DNA of 64,000 nucleotides from Vreelandella neptunia. GTDB taxonomy: Bacteria; Pseudomonadota; Gammaproteobacteria; Pseudomonadales; Halomonadaceae. Position numbers and translations under genes: made by a program. Where the stretch lies: contig NZ_CP140255.1 in NCBI RefSeq assembly GCF_034479615.1, forward strand, positions 1,612,001 to 1,676,000, given 5' to 3'. The notes beneath the pieces are model-generated. The model searched no databases, was not told the origin of the DNA, and saw only the letters and a program-made list of their open reading frames with translations. Below, one piece after another: positions 1 through 10,174 of the stretch; the first letter of the stretch is position 1; the number at the start of each line of letters is the position of its first letter.

Positions 1-178
1 GGATTGGCTCACCACTGGTTTTTTTAATCAATAGGAAGGCTCCTCGCACAGTAATGTTGTGTAGCGTTATAGTACAATGTTCGATAATGTTTTAGAAACG
101 CTGTTTTCTAACTGCAGTAGCAGCAAGTAGGGTATGATAATTAGCCCTAGCTGCGCCTCGTTAAGAGTCAACTGATCC
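1..178. other. Intergenic region upstream of mlaF
   Basis: No gene can be supported in these first 178 bases. The stretch is AT-rich compared with the rest of the window, which fits a promoter region for the mla operon. Several TATAAT-like hexamers occur (for example TACAAT at 73-78 and GATAAT at 83-88), but none has a convincing -35 box at 16-18 bases, so I do not call a promoter. Only a weak purine-rich ribosome-binding site (AAGAG, 162-166) precedes mlaF. Confidence 0.5.
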
Positions 179-991
179 ATGACAGATGCACCCTTTATAG
201 AAATTGAAAACCTTTATTTCTCTCGTGGCGACCACGAAATTTTCCGTGGTGTGAATATGACCATACCGCGGGGTAAAGTAACCGCGATCATGGGGCCAAG
301 CGGCACCGGTAAAACGACGTTGCTGAAGCTGATCGGTGGACAGTTGACCCCAGAAAGCGGGCGAATACTCATTGATGGGCAGGATGTTCATAAGCTGTCC
401 CGGAAGGCGCTATTCACCCTACGTAAGCGGATGGGAATGCTGTTTCAGAGTGGGGCGCTATTTTCCGATTTGGATGTGTTCGAGAACGTTGCCTTCCCGC
501 TGAGGGTGCATACGGATTTGCCCGATACGATGGTGCGCGACCTTGCGTTGCTGAAGCTGCAGGCAGTCGGGCTGCGCGGAGCTCGACACTTAACACCTGC
601 GGAGCTGTCAGGGGGAATGGCGCGGCGGGTCGCATTGGCGCGTGCGGTAGCGCTGGATCCCGAGCTGATTTTATATGACGAGCCGTTTGTTGGTCAGGAT
701 CCCATCTCAATGGGCGTGTTGGTGCAGCTAATTAAGCGTCTTAATCAAGCGCTGCAGCTTACCTCTGTGGTGGTCTCTCACGATATCAAGGAGACCTTGA
801 GTATCGCGGACTACCTCTATTTGATTGCCGATGGTCAGGTGGTTGCTCATGGCACACCACAGACCTTGGATACTAATCAAGACCCGCGTGTTCGCCAGTT
901 TATTCATGGCGAGCCTGACGGCCCAGTCCCCTTTCATTACCCCGCTAAGGCGTTTTATCGCGATATTCTGGGTGAAGCTCCAGTTAAATAG
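179..991 (+). CDS. mlaF: MlaF, phospholipid-transport ABC ATPase
   Basis: Cytoplasmic ATPase of the inner-membrane MlaFEDB complex, which moves phospholipids between the inner membrane and the periplasmic carrier MlaC to keep the outer membrane asymmetric. The 270-residue protein has all ABC motifs: Walker A GPSGTGKT (39-46), signature LSGGM (143-147), Walker B LILYDEP (163-169) and the switch His201. A C-terminal tail (about 241-270) extends beyond the ABC core, as in MlaF proteins whose tail contacts the partner MlaF/MlaB. It is the first gene of mlaFEDCB, in the same order as in E. coli and Pseudomonas, which makes the assignment firm. Confidence 0.96.
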   Translation: MTDAPFIEIENLYFSRGDHEIFRGVNMTIPRGKVTAIMGPSGTGKTTLLKLIGGQLTPESGRILIDGQDVHKLSRKALFTLRKRMGMLFQSGALFSDLDVFENVAFPLRVHTDLPDTMVRDLALLKLQAVGLRGARHLTPAELSGGMARRVALARAVALDPELILYDEPFVGQDPISMGVLVQLIKRLNQALQLTSVVVSHDIKETLSIADYLYLIADGQVVAHGTPQTLDTNQDPRVRQFIHGEPDGPVPFHYPAKAFYRDILGEAPVK

Positions 992-1058
992 AACCGCTAG
1001 GGTGGGTGACACAAGGCGCTTAAATTCACAAAAGCAGGGTAAATAAAGGGCAGGGTTA

Positions 1059-1859
1059 ATGCAGTCAAAATTCTCTAACGGCACCGCGCGTATCACCCGG
1101 CTGGGGCGCCGAGGGTGCGACCTAATGGAAGCATTAGGTCGGGCTGGCGTGTTTCTATTTCAGTCCGCAATTGGTGTGCCTTCCCGGGAAGGTTGGCGAT
1201 TATGGTTGCACCAGATGCACTTTGTTGGCGTGCTTTCATTAGCCATTGTGCTGGTGTCGGGGCTGTTTATCGGCATGGTGCTGGCACTGCAGGGCTATAC
1301 CATTTTGGTCGATTTCGGCGCTGAGCAGGCGCTGGGTCAAATGGTGGCGCTTTCACTATTGCGTGAGCTAGCGCCGGTTGTGGCGGCCCTGCTGTTTGCT
1401 GGGCGGGCAGGTTCTGCGCTGACTGCCGAGATTGGTTTGATGAAGGCAACAGAGCAGCTTACCAGCATGGAGATGATTGGCGTCGACCCGCTACGTCGCG
1501 TCGTGGCGCCACGCTTATGGGCAGGCTTTGTGTCGCTGCCTATCCTAACGGTGGGGTTTAGCGTGGTGGGTATCTGGGGGGGCTACCTGGTGGGCGTGGA
1601 GTGGCTAGGCGTCTTTGAGGGCTCCTATTGGAGCAACATGCAGGCCAATGTGACATTTATTAATGATATTGGTAACGGCATGATCAAAAGCGCCGTATTT
1701 GCTTTGGTGGTTACCTGGATTGCGGTATTCCAGGGTTATGATTTGGTGCCCACCTCTGAAGGTATCTCGCGTGCCACTACGCGCACGGTAGTGTATTCGT
1801 CGCTTGCAGTATTGGGGCTTGATTTTGTGTTGACCGCCATGATGTTTGGCGGCCTTTAA
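1059..1859 (+). CDS. mlaE: MlaE, phospholipid ABC transporter permease
   Basis: Integral membrane permease of the Mla complex. The 266 residues hold the MlaE/DUF140 core: a hydrophobic helix at about 54-78, the conserved [13 protein letters not shown] stretch at 114-126 that links helices in this family, and further membrane segments at about 157-180, 209-225 and 247-264. The length matches the usual 260. The start at 1059 is preceded by an AGGG-containing purine stretch. It lies 67 bases after mlaF, and its end comes shortly before the mlaD start. Confidence 0.96.
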   Translation: MQSKFSNGTARITRLGRRGCDLMEALGRAGVFLFQSAIGVPSREGWRLWLHQMHFVGVLSLAIVLVSGLFIGMVLALQGYTILVDFGAEQALGQMVALSLLRELAPVVAALLFAGRAGSALTAEIGLMKATEQLTSMEMIGVDPLRRVVAPRLWAGFVSLPILTVGFSVVGIWGGYLVGVEWLGVFEGSYWSNMQANVTFINDIGNGMIKSAVFALVVTWIAVFQGYDLVPTSEGISRATTRTVVYSSLAVLGLDFVLTAMMFGGL

Positions 1860-1875
1860 TGGCTGGAGCAGTTTC

Positions 1876-2340
1876 ATGAGACGTAGTAAAACCATGGAGT
1901 TCGGTGTGGGCCTGTTTATGGTGGCAGGCATCCTAGGGCTTGTGTTCCTCGGCTTACGTGTTAGTGGACTGACGCTCTCTGCGCCCACGCAGTCGTTCCA
2001 GCTAGAGGCCAACTTTGCCAATATTGGTAGTTTAAAACCCCGCGCCAGGGTCACTATGGCCGGTGTGACGGTGGGGCGGGTGGAGGCCATTGAACTGGAT
2101 ACAGAGTGGTTCGATGCGCGGGTCGTGTTAAGCCTGGATAGCGAGCTTGAGGGGCAGCTCTCCAAAGACTCGATTGCTTCTATCCTGACCGCAGGTCTGT
2201 TAGGGGAGCAATATATAGGCCTTAGTGTGGGCGGCGACCCTGAGATGCTTGAAGATGGCGACACGATTCGCGACACCCAGTCGGCGCTGGTGCTGGAAGA
2301 ACTTATTCAGCAATTTGTGTCCAATATGGCTACTAACTAG
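1876..2340 (+). CDS. mlaD: MlaD, MCE-domain substrate-binding subunit
   Basis: Membrane-anchored MCE protein that forms the periplasmic hexameric ring through which lipids pass between MlaE and MlaC. A single N-terminal membrane helix (about residues 9-28) is followed by one MCE domain (about 36-115). The start at 1876 (MRRSKTMEFG) is preferred over an in-frame ATG at 1846 because it has a GGAG ribosome-binding site 8 bases upstream and begins as family members do; 1846 would overlap mlaE. The result is 154 residues, slightly shorter than the E. coli protein (183). Confidence 0.94.
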   Translation: MRRSKTMEFGVGLFMVAGILGLVFLGLRVSGLTLSAPTQSFQLEANFANIGSLKPRARVTMAGVTVGRVEAIELDTEWFDARVVLSLDSELEGQLSKDSIASILTAGLLGEQYIGLSVGGDPEMLEDGDTIRDTQSALVLEELIQQFVSNMATN

Positions 2341-2411
2341 TGTTTCATACGACAGGCACTAGCCCATTGTAATAACGGGTTCGGTGCAATAAAGGGTAGG
2401 GAGAAAGGGTT

Positions 2412-3071
2412 ATGAATGGAGTGAACGCAATGTTGGGGCGTTGGTCACTGGCGATAATGATGATCGCAACGTTAGTGGTGCCGCTGCAGTCACAGGCGCA
2501 GTCCCAGACACCTGAAGAGATGATTCGCGATAACGTTGAATCGCTAATGACGGATCTTGATGGACGCAAGGAGTACTACGCTGACAACCTTGGCGAACTT
2601 GAAGAGCTGGTGGATAGCAATCTCGATCAAGTAGCGGATTTTCGCTATATCGGTGCCAGCGTGATGGGCAATTACTTCCGCAACGCCTCCCCTGAACAAC
2701 GCCGTCGTTTTGTGGATGTGTTTCGGCAAACGCTGATTGATACCTATACCCGCGGACTGGTGACGTTTGATTATGATGAGCTGCGGGTGCTGGATGCCCA
2801 GCAGGCTCAGCGCTATGACGATCAGGCTAGCGTCGCCATGGAGGTAGTGGCCAGTAACGGTGAGGTGTACCCCGTGAGCTACAGTCTTAGGCTCTCCGAC
2901 GGCGAATGGCGCGTGGTTAACGTGATTGTTAATGGTATTAACCTTGGCCTGACATTCCGCAATCAGTTTGATCAAGCCATGCGTGATAACAATCGTGATT
3001 ATGACGCGGTTATTGACGGCTGGTCGCCTGAAGTGGGCGTTGAAGAGCTTGAGCAGGGGGGCGATGCGTGA
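2412..3071 (+). CDS. mlaC: MlaC, periplasmic phospholipid carrier
   Basis: Soluble periplasmic lipid carrier shuttling phospholipid between the outer-membrane MlaA complex and MlaD. The 219 residues start with a signal peptide (hydrophobic core about 12-24, cleavage probably near Gln/Ala 27-31) followed by the all-over MlaC/Ttg2D fold region. An AGGGAGAAAGG purine run precedes the ATG at 2412; an in-frame ATG at 2430 is a less likely alternative. It lies 71 bases after mlaD and overlaps the mlaB start by four bases. Confidence 0.94.
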   Translation: MNGVNAMLGRWSLAIMMIATLVVPLQSQAQSQTPEEMIRDNVESLMTDLDGRKEYYADNLGELEELVDSNLDQVADFRYIGASVMGNYFRNASPEQRRRFVDVFRQTLIDTYTRGLVTFDYDELRVLDAQQAQRYDDQASVAMEVVASNGEVYPVSYSLRLSDGEWRVVNVIVNGINLGLTFRNQFDQAMRDNNRDYDAVIDGWSPEVGVEELEQGGDA

Positions 3072-3406
3072 CAGCGCTATTTTCACGCCCCGGTGTAACG
3101 GTTAGTGTAGAAAACGCTACCTTGCTGGTAGAAGGTGATGTAGAAGTAACCCTGGCGGCCGATTTGGCCGCCAGTGGCGTCAAATGGCTCAAACATACCG
3201 AGCTAACCTCAGTCAGCTTTGATTTTAGTCGCGTGGGAAAAGCCAGCAGTGCTGCCATTAGCGTGCTGTTTGAATGGCTTCGAATTTGTCGTCAGCGTGG
3301 CATTCAGATTCAAACCATTCTTTTTTCAGCACCGCTACGTCGACTTGCCTCCTTGGCTGAGTTGGACACTTTGATCGATCAGCCAGCAGCTACGCTAGCC
3401 GTTTAA
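3068..3406 (+). CDS. mlaB: MlaB, STAS-domain subunit
   Basis: Small cytoplasmic STAS-domain protein (112 residues) that binds MlaF and is needed for assembly and activity of the Mla ABC complex. The start is GTG, overlapping the mlaC stop (GTGA), which implies translational coupling. The pattern of alternating strands and helices with the DFSRVGKASSAA stretch (about 57-68) matches the STAS phosphoacceptor-loop region. Sequence similarity among MlaB proteins is low; position in the operon is the stronger evidence. Confidence 0.9.
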   Translation: MTALFSRPGVTVSVENATLLVEGDVEVTLAADLAASGVKWLKHTELTSVSFDFSRVGKASSAAISVLFEWLRICRQRGIQIQTILFSAPLRRLASLAELDTLIDQPAATLAV

Positions 3407-3499
3407 CGCCCTGGCATCGCCAAGCGCACTGCTTTTCTTTATTATGTCGAGCCAATTACGTTCATTAATAACGATGACCCCAAAGGAGTTTTCTGCGCC

Positions 3500-5025
<1,526 letters not shown>

Positions 5026-5044
5026 GCCATGCTATTTAGGGCTG

Positions 5045-5073
5045 CTTTAGTTTGAAATAGATGCTTATACAAT
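5045..5073 (+). promoter_or_regulatory. Weak candidate promoter upstream of hisG
   Basis: A TACAAT -10 box (5068-5073) lies 17 bases after a poor -35 (CTTTAG, 5045-5050). If used, transcription would start near 5080 and the hisG transcript would carry the structured element at 5095-5178 in its leader. The -35 match is weak, so this is tentative. Confidence 0.25.
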
Positions 5074-5094
5074 CCTCGATAATGTGGTGTCAGG

Positions 5095-5178
5095 GCAGGT
5101 TGAAGCGAGGGTCTTTCGCCCAGGGATGGCGAAAGTAGCGCCCAAGGATGGGTTCACAGCGCCCTCGCGGAGACCTGC
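5095..5178. repeat. Multi-branched inverted-repeat element between murA and hisG
   Basis: Nested inverted repeats fold into a cloverleaf-like plan: outer arm GCAGGT/ACCTGC (5095-5100 with 5173-5178), a 4x4 internal loop, a second arm GCGAGGG/CCCTCGC (5105-5111 with 5162-5168), and inside it two hairpins, CTTTCGCC/GGCGAAAG (5113-5120 with 5128-5135) and CCCA/TGGG (5141-5144 with 5149-5152). AGCGCCC also occurs twice as a direct repeat. From memory, similar intergenic sequences recur in Halomonas genomes, which would make it a dispersed repeat; only one copy is in this window. It has no coding content and no T-tract. Confidence 0.6.
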
Positions 5179-5245
5179 ACTCGGCGCCGATGCATAACTG
5201 GAATAGCCTTGTTAAGCTCGCCACTATTAACCACTGGCCTATACG

Positions 5246-5899
5246 ATGAGTAAGCAACTGATTTTAGCCCTCTCGAAGGGCCGTATTCTGGAAGAGACGC
5301 TGCCACTGCTAGCCGATGCGGGTATTACGCCCGCAGAGAATTTAAGCAAAAGCCGTAAGCTGCTATTTGATACCAACTTGCCTGACGTAAAGCTGGTGAT
5401 TATCCGTGCCACCGACGTGCCCACCTACGTTCAGCTGGGGGCGGCCGATGTTGGCATCGCAGGCAAAGATGTGCTGCTTGAGCACGGTGCTGAAGGGCTT
5501 TATGAGCCACTGGATTTGGAAATTGCCCGCTGTAAGTTGATGACCGCGGGGGTGACCGGTCAGTTGCCAGCCCGTGCCCGGCGTCGGGTCGCAACGAAAT
5601 TTGTTAACGTGGCGCGCCGTTATTACGCAGAGCAGGGCATCCAGGCCGAGGTGATCAAGCTCTACGGCGCTATGGAACTAGCGCCGTTAATGAACCTCGC
5701 TGATGAGATTGTCGATATCGTCGATACCGGCAATACCCTGCGTGCAAACGGTATGGAACCGCGTGAGCTTATCGCCCAGATCAGCACCCGGCTAGTGGTG
5801 AATAAGGCCGCCATGACCATGAAGCATGAACGTATTAAGCCATTGCTAGAGCGCTTAGACAGGGCGGTCAAAAAGCGCCAGACCCAGCTTGCCGAATGA
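5246..5899 (+). CDS. hisG: HisG, ATP phosphoribosyltransferase (short form)
   Basis: First enzyme of histidine biosynthesis, joining ATP and PRPP to give phosphoribosyl-ATP. At 217 residues it is the short HisG type, which lacks the C-terminal regulatory domain and works as a hetero-octamer with HisZ; hisZ is not in this window. The N-terminal [10 protein letters not shown] motif and the late [16 protein letters not shown] stretch (about 154-169, PRPP-binding) are clear. The ribosome-binding site is poor, but the start fits family alignments. hisD follows after 13 bases. Confidence 0.95.
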   Translation: MSKQLILALSKGRILEETLPLLADAGITPAENLSKSRKLLFDTNLPDVKLVIIRATDVPTYVQLGAADVGIAGKDVLLEHGAEGLYEPLDLEIARCKLMTAGVTGQLPARARRRVATKFVNVARRYYAEQGIQAEVIKLYGAMELAPLMNLADEIVDIVDTGNTLRANGMEPRELIAQISTRLVVNKAAMTMKHERIKPLLERLDRAVKKRQTQLAE

Positions 5900-5912
5900 T
5901 GTGAGGTGACCC

Positions 5913-7241
5913 ATGAGTGAACCCATGAGCAAACAGACGACCGCGACGATTTCACGCCTATCGACAAGCGATGATGCCTTCAACCATCGACTTGATGCGC
6001 TGTTAGATTGGGAAGGGGTGTCTGACAAAGCGGTGCAGGCGCGGGTCGAAGAAATTCTTGCCAGCGTAAAGCAGCGGGGCGATGCGGCGGTAGTGGAAGC
6101 CACGAATCGCTTTGATCGGCTTTCTGCTACTTCAATGGACGAACTGCAGTTGACGCCCGAGCAGTTGAAGGGGGCGTTTGATAACTTGCCTGCCGAGCAG
6201 CGCGAGGCGCTCTCCAGCGCCGCCGAGCGGATCAAGCGCTACCATGAGCGTCAAAAGCCGAGCTCATGGCAATACGAAGAGGCAGATGGCACGGTGCTGG
6301 GTCAGAAAGTTACCCCGCTGGATCGTGCCGGTATTTATGTGCCCGGCGGAAAAGCTGCTTACCCTTCCTCGGTGCTAATGAACGCGATTCCTGCCCATGT
6401 GGCCGGTGTACGCGAAATCGTTATGGTCGTGCCTACGCCGGATGGCGTGCTCAATGAGCTGGTGCTGGCTGCTGCCCACCTGGCAGGCGTCGACTATGTG
6501 TTCACGATTGGTGGTGCTCAGGCCGTAGCTGCACTTGCCTATGGCACTGAAAGTGTTCCCCGAGTCGATAAAATAGTTGGGCCGGGCAATATTTATGTGG
6601 CCACGGCCAAGCGTGCGGTATTTGGTCAAGTAGGTATCGATATGATTGCCGGGCCGTCGGAGATTATGGTGGTCTCCGATGGAGTTACCGATCCCGATTG
6701 GCTGGCGATGGATCTATTTTCTCAAGCCGAGCACGATGAAGATGCCCAGGCGATCTTGTTGAGCTGGGATGTCGGCCACTTGGATGCCGTCGAAGCGTCG
6801 ATTGAGCGGCTGCTACCGACCTTGGAACGCGAAGAGATCGTACGTGAGTCGCTGCGTAAGCGAGGAGCGTTGGTACTCTGCCAGGACGCCCAAGAAGCGA
6901 TTACGTTGATTAACCGGATTGCTCCTGAACACCTTGAGCTTTCGGTGGCTACCCCTGAGGCGTGGTTAGACGATATTCGTCATGCCGGGGCAATTTTTAT
7001 GGGGCGTTACACAGCTGAGGCGTTGGGTGATTACTGTGCTGGTCCAAATCACGTGCTACCGACCTCTGGCACGGCACGCTTCTCCTCGCCACTGGGCGTT
7101 TACGATTTCCAGAAGCGCTCTTCGATTATTCACTGCTCCGCAGGTGGCGCTTCTGAGCTAGGTAAAATTGCCTCGGTATTGGCGCGAGGTGAGTCGCTGA
7201 CCGCTCACGCTCGGTCAGCGGAGTACCGGATTCGCGATTGA
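5913..7241 (+). CDS. hisD: HisD, histidinol dehydrogenase
   Basis: Zinc-dependent NAD enzyme that oxidises L-histidinol to histidine in the last two steps of the pathway. The 442 residues are of normal length, with the [19 protein letters not shown] region (about 138-156), the [17 protein letters not shown] stretch, the GPSE motif, and the late EHLEL and GPNHVLPT segments that carry zinc and substrate ligands. The ATG at 5913 has a GAGGTG ribosome-binding site. In Pseudomonas hisC follows; here the next gene is convergent and unrelated. Confidence 0.97.
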   Translation: MSEPMSKQTTATISRLSTSDDAFNHRLDALLDWEGVSDKAVQARVEEILASVKQRGDAAVVEATNRFDRLSATSMDELQLTPEQLKGAFDNLPAEQREALSSAAERIKRYHERQKPSSWQYEEADGTVLGQKVTPLDRAGIYVPGGKAAYPSSVLMNAIPAHVAGVREIVMVVPTPDGVLNELVLAAAHLAGVDYVFTIGGAQAVAALAYGTESVPRVDKIVGPGNIYVATAKRAVFGQVGIDMIAGPSEIMVVSDGVTDPDWLAMDLFSQAEHDEDAQAILLSWDVGHLDAVEASIERLLPTLEREEIVRESLRKRGALVLCQDAQEAITLINRIAPEHLELSVATPEAWLDDIRHAGAIFMGRYTAEALGDYCAGPNHVLPTSGTARFSSPLGVYDFQKRSSIIHCSAGGASELGKIASVLARGESLTAHARSAEYRIRD

Positions 7242-7256
7242 CACACCCAGCCCTGC

Positions 7257-7314
7257 GCCAACGCGCTTATAGTAGTAACTAACTACTTGTAAGTATGCTA
7301 TGAGTCGCGTTGGC
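7257..7314. terminator. Inverted repeat between convergent hisD and degS
   Basis: GCCAACGCG (7257-7265) is exactly complementary to CGCGTTGGC (7306-7314), and an inner hairpin AGTAGT/ACTACT lies at 7271-7276 and 7282-7287. The outer arm reaches into the 3' end of the protease gene. There is no T-tract, so this is either a factor-dependent or a structural 3' end shared by the two converging transcripts. Confidence 0.35.
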
Positions 7315-8563
7315 CCGGGGTCTCTTCATTAATTGGGATGGTCGGTAGCGGGCGTTCTCCCACTTCGAGGGTCATCTCCATGCGTTCGCCGCTGCGTACG
7401 ATGGTTAGCGGTAGCGAAGTGCCGGGGGGGATCGAGGCAATGTCGCTCATCGTGGTGCGCGCATCTAGAATAGGCTGACCGTCGACAGAGAGGAGTACAT
7501 CACCTGGCTCCAGCCCTGCTTTGGCGGCGGGCCCTCCGCTGACGACTCCGGCGACGATCACCCCTTGGGGTGTTTGCAATCCAAAGGAGGCCGCCAGTTC
7601 CCTGGATAGCGCCTGGGCTTCAATGCCCAGCCAGCCTCGAATTACCCGCCCTTGAGTGACCAGTTCATCGAGAATGCTATGAGCAAGGTTGGCGGGAATT
7701 GCAAAGCCAATGCCCTGAGAGCCACCTGAACGTGAGAAAATCGCCGTATTAATCCCCACCATGGCGCCTTCAGGGTTGACCAGCGCGCCGCCTGAGTTGC
7801 CCGGATTGATGGCCGCATCTGTTTGAATAAAGTCTTCGTAGGCGTTTAGCCCTAAATGATTTCGTCCCGTGGCGCTAATGATGCCCATGGTGACTGTCTG
7901 GCCGACACCAAAAGGGTTGCCAATAGCGAGTGCTACGTCGCCTACCGCTACGTCGGCTGAGTCTGTCAGTTCAATGACCGGCAAGTCGTCTAGGTTAATT
8001 CTCAGCACGGCCAAATCACTTTCAGGATCCGTGCCGATCACCTCCGCAAGGGTTTCGCGTCCGTCACGCAGAGCGACCTGGATTTCATCGGCGCCGTTGA
8101 TGACGTGGTGATTGGTCAGTACGTAGCCGTCCTCGCTGACGATAACGCCAGAGCCCAAACTTGAGAGCATGCGTTGATGGGTTGTAGCGTCATCTCCCTG
8201 GTTATCAAAAAATTGCTGAAAAAATGGGTCTGACATCAGCGGGTGCTGGTCGCGCTCAACGATGCGCGATGAGTAAATATTTACCACCGCCGGCGCGGCT
8301 TGCTCCACTGCCTGAGCATAGCTGACGGGGCCTTCGTTCCGGGAAAGCGGCGCTGCCTGATGAATTTCAGGCGCAGGACGGCTAGGGTTGGGCTCTACCA
8401 CTGCTGGCGTCGTCGAGATGGCCGGCGCGGCGACTTGGGGGGCTTGAGGCGACGAGTCACGAAACGGGTTGGGCAGCTGCTCGGGGAGTGCGAAGAGAAT
8501 CACCACCGCGAGCAGTACGCCAATGATAACAGGCCAGAGATAAGGCAGCACGTAGCGTCGCAT
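7298..8563 (-). CDS. DegS/AlgW-type periplasmic serine protease
   Basis: Membrane-anchored HtrA-family protease. By analogy with DegS of E. coli and AlgW of P. aeruginosa it would cleave the anti-sigma factor RseA/MucA to start the envelope stress response. One N-terminal membrane helix (about 8-26) and a Pro-rich linker precede a trypsin-like domain with the triad His153 (TNHHVI), Asp183 (SDLAVL) and Ser257 (GNSGGA), then a single PDZ domain (about 310-405). One PDZ and an uncleaved anchor favour DegS/AlgW over DegP. At 421 residues it is longer than DegS (355), mostly in the linker. The position after hisGD matches algW of Pseudomonas. Confidence 0.9.
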   Translation of the reverse strand: MRRYVLPYLWPVIIGVLLAVVILFALPEQLPNPFRDSSPQAPQVAAPAISTTPAVVEPNPSRPAPEIHQAAPLSRNEGPVSYAQAVEQAAPAVVNIYSSRIVERDQHPLMSDPFFQQFFDNQGDDATTHQRMLSSLGSGVIVSEDGYVLTNHHVINGADEIQVALRDGRETLAEVIGTDPESDLAVLRINLDDLPVIELTDSADVAVGDVALAIGNPFGVGQTVTMGIISATGRNHLGLNAYEDFIQTDAAINPGNSGGALVNPEGAMVGINTAIFSRSGGSQGIGFAIPANLAHSILDELVTQGRVIRGWLGIEAQALSRELAASFGLQTPQGVIVAGVVSGGPAAKAGLEPGDVLLSVDGQPILDARTTMSDIASIPPGTSLPLTIVRSGERMEMTLEVGERPLPTIPINEETPGQRDS

Positions 8564-8691
8564 GCAATCAATTCCTTAACGGGTCAGTCTCGCTGTTCGC
8601 GATATAAAGCAGCGAGTTTTACAATGGTTTTATGGTAACACTTTCTTAGCAGCTACCTCACGGGTGCGGGTAAATCAATAAAGGACGGAAT

Positions 8692-9453
8692 ATGATTCAT
8701 CGTGATCAACTAGTAGCGGCCTGTGACCATCAGTTACGTGCGTCTGAATTTAAAGATTTTACGATTAACGGTTTGCAGATAGCGGGCCACGAGCAAGTTA
8801 AGCGCATCATGACGGGCGTCACTGCCTGCCAGGCGTTACTGGACGAAGCGGTTGCCTGGCAGGCGGATATGGTTCTGGTGCATCACGGCTACTTTTGGAA
8901 AAACGAGCCTGTGGCGATTACTGGCATGAAGCAGAGGCGGATTAAAACGCTGCTTGATCATGATATTAGCCTGCTGGCGTATCACCTGCCCCTGGATGCG
9001 CATGCAGAGATGGGGAATAACGCGGAATTGGCCCGACGCCTTGGCTGGAAGGTAGAGGGATGTATTGATGGTGAGCTGGGAGAGGGGCTTTTGTGGTCAG
9101 GGCGATTACCGCAGCCAAATTCGGTCAGTGAGCTGGCAGCGCAAATAGCGCAAACCTTACAGCGCAAGCCGTTGGTCATTGAAGCCCCGCAGGTGGGAGA
9201 TGTTGAGCGCATTGCGTGGTGCACCGGTGGTGCTCAGGACATGATCACCGCCGCCTTCGAAGCGGGTGCGCAGGCATTTGTATCGGGTGAGATATCCGAG
9301 CGAACCACTCACCTGGCGAGGGAAATGGGTATCCATTATATCGCCGCCGGGCACCATGCCACCGAGCGCTATGGTATTCAGGCGCTGGGCGAGTGGCTAA
9401 GCGATGAATATGACGTTGAGCACCGCTTTGTGGATATAGATAATCCTGCTTAA
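8692..9453 (+). CDS. Nif3-like dinuclear metal centre protein (YbgI family)
   Basis: Hexameric Nif3/YbgI-family protein of 253 residues; structures of the family show a two-metal site, often annotated as GTP cyclohydrolase I type 2-like, but the cellular role is not settled. Metal-ligand candidates are visible: VHHGYFWKN (about 63-71), the HLPLDAH segment (99-105) and HHATERYG (about 221-228). The start lies just after an AAAGGAC ribosome-binding site. Transcribed away from the degS-type gene across a 128-base divergent region. Confidence 0.88.
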   Translation: MIHRDQLVAACDHQLRASEFKDFTINGLQIAGHEQVKRIMTGVTACQALLDEAVAWQADMVLVHHGYFWKNEPVAITGMKQRRIKTLLDHDISLLAYHLPLDAHAEMGNNAELARRLGWKVEGCIDGELGEGLLWSGRLPQPNSVSELAAQIAQTLQRKPLVIEAPQVGDVERIAWCTGGAQDMITAAFEAGAQAFVSGEISERTTHLAREMGIHYIAAGHHATERYGIQALGEWLSDEYDVEHRFVDIDNPA

Positions 9454-9462
9454 CGGACTCAT

Positions 9463-9493
9463 GCCCCGGATCGCCAATAGCGGAAGCCGGGGC
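9463..9493. terminator. Hairpin between convergent Nif3-like gene and zapG
   Basis: GCCCCGG (9463-9469) pairs with CCGGGGC (9487-9493) around a 17-base loop, in the 54-base gap between two converging genes. There is no run of T on either side, so intrinsic termination is uncertain. Confidence 0.4.
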
Positions 9494-9507
9494 TGATCAA
9501 TCACTAA

Positions 9508-9966
9508 TTAGTAGCGCGGTGGCTGGGGTGTCGCCGCCTCATTGCCCTTCAAGCCAAAGTCTTCTGACAGCGTGCCGCCCTTTCCATCCGCGTAGTCGCG
9601 TGGTGTCGCAGGGGGGGTGAAATCAGTTGCTGTCTGCTGCTCTCGTGCTGGATCGATGCCCGAAAGATCAAGGCTGGGCTGAATGGCAGCGTCGCGAATA
9701 TCCCACTCTGCAGCGTCCTCTTTCAGTTGAAGCTCAAGCTGGTTAGCTTCGTCGCGGATATTGCTTAGGCGTTGATAAATACCCGTTAAATGGCTACCCA
9801 CGCTGCTCTTCATCTCGGCAATCTGGTGTTCGCGTTCGAGTAGCTTTTGGCGCATAGAGGCCGCCTCGCGCTGACTTTTGCTGAAGAGGCGATAAACGAC
9901 CGCTCCAATGATGAGACCGACGATAAAGCCGATTACGGCAAACGTTAATGGTGAGCTCGCGTCCAC
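9508..9966 (-). CDS. zapG: ZapG (YhcB, DUF1043) inner-membrane division-associated protein
   Basis: Single-pass inner-membrane protein of the YhcB/ZapG family, linked in E. coli to cell division and envelope synthesis. One membrane helix (about 7-25) is followed by a charged coiled-coil region (about 30-95) and a disordered tail. I use a GTG start at 9966 (VDASSPLTF read as Met) because it has a GGGAG ribosome-binding site 7 bases upstream and puts the helix near the N-terminus as in the family; an ATG at 10008 would add 14 residues without a comparable site. Final length 152. Next to zapE, another Z-ring-associated gene. Confidence 0.85.
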   Translation of the reverse strand: MDASSPLTFAVIGFIVGLIIGAVVYRLFSKSQREAASMRQKLLEREHQIAEMKSSVGSHLTGIYQRLSNIRDEANQLELQLKEDAAEWDIRDAAIQPSLDLSGIDPAREQQTATDFTPPATPRDYADGKGGTLSEDFGLKGNEAATPQPPRY

Positions 9967-10040
9967 AGTGTTCTCCCTGGCGCCTTGAATATAACAGTTA
10001 GGCTGCATTAGCTAGCAGCTTAAGAGTCGAACAGGCTGCC

Positions 10041-10071
10041 ATTATAGGCGTCACTCAGCCGGTTGGGTCAA
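10041..10071 (-). promoter_or_regulatory. Candidate sigma70 promoter for zapG
   Basis: On the minus strand a TTGACC -35 (10071-10066) and a perfect TATAAT -10 (10046-10041) are separated by 19 bases, a little longer than ideal. Transcription would start near 10034, about 68 bases before the GTG start of zapG. Confidence 0.45.
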
Positions 10072-10174
10072 TCCGCTCATGCGCTTAGATGTCTCTATGG
10101 GTATAATCACAGCCTTCTTGGGGTTGCCAGTGGTTATACTGGCTGCTGCCTTACAGGCTGTAGGAGGCGAGTGC

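Noticed and set aside
8564-8691. Promoter pair in the degS/Nif3 divergent region (TTTACA, TATAAA-like words)
   Set aside because: No -35/-10 pair with 16-18 base spacing could be found on either strand.
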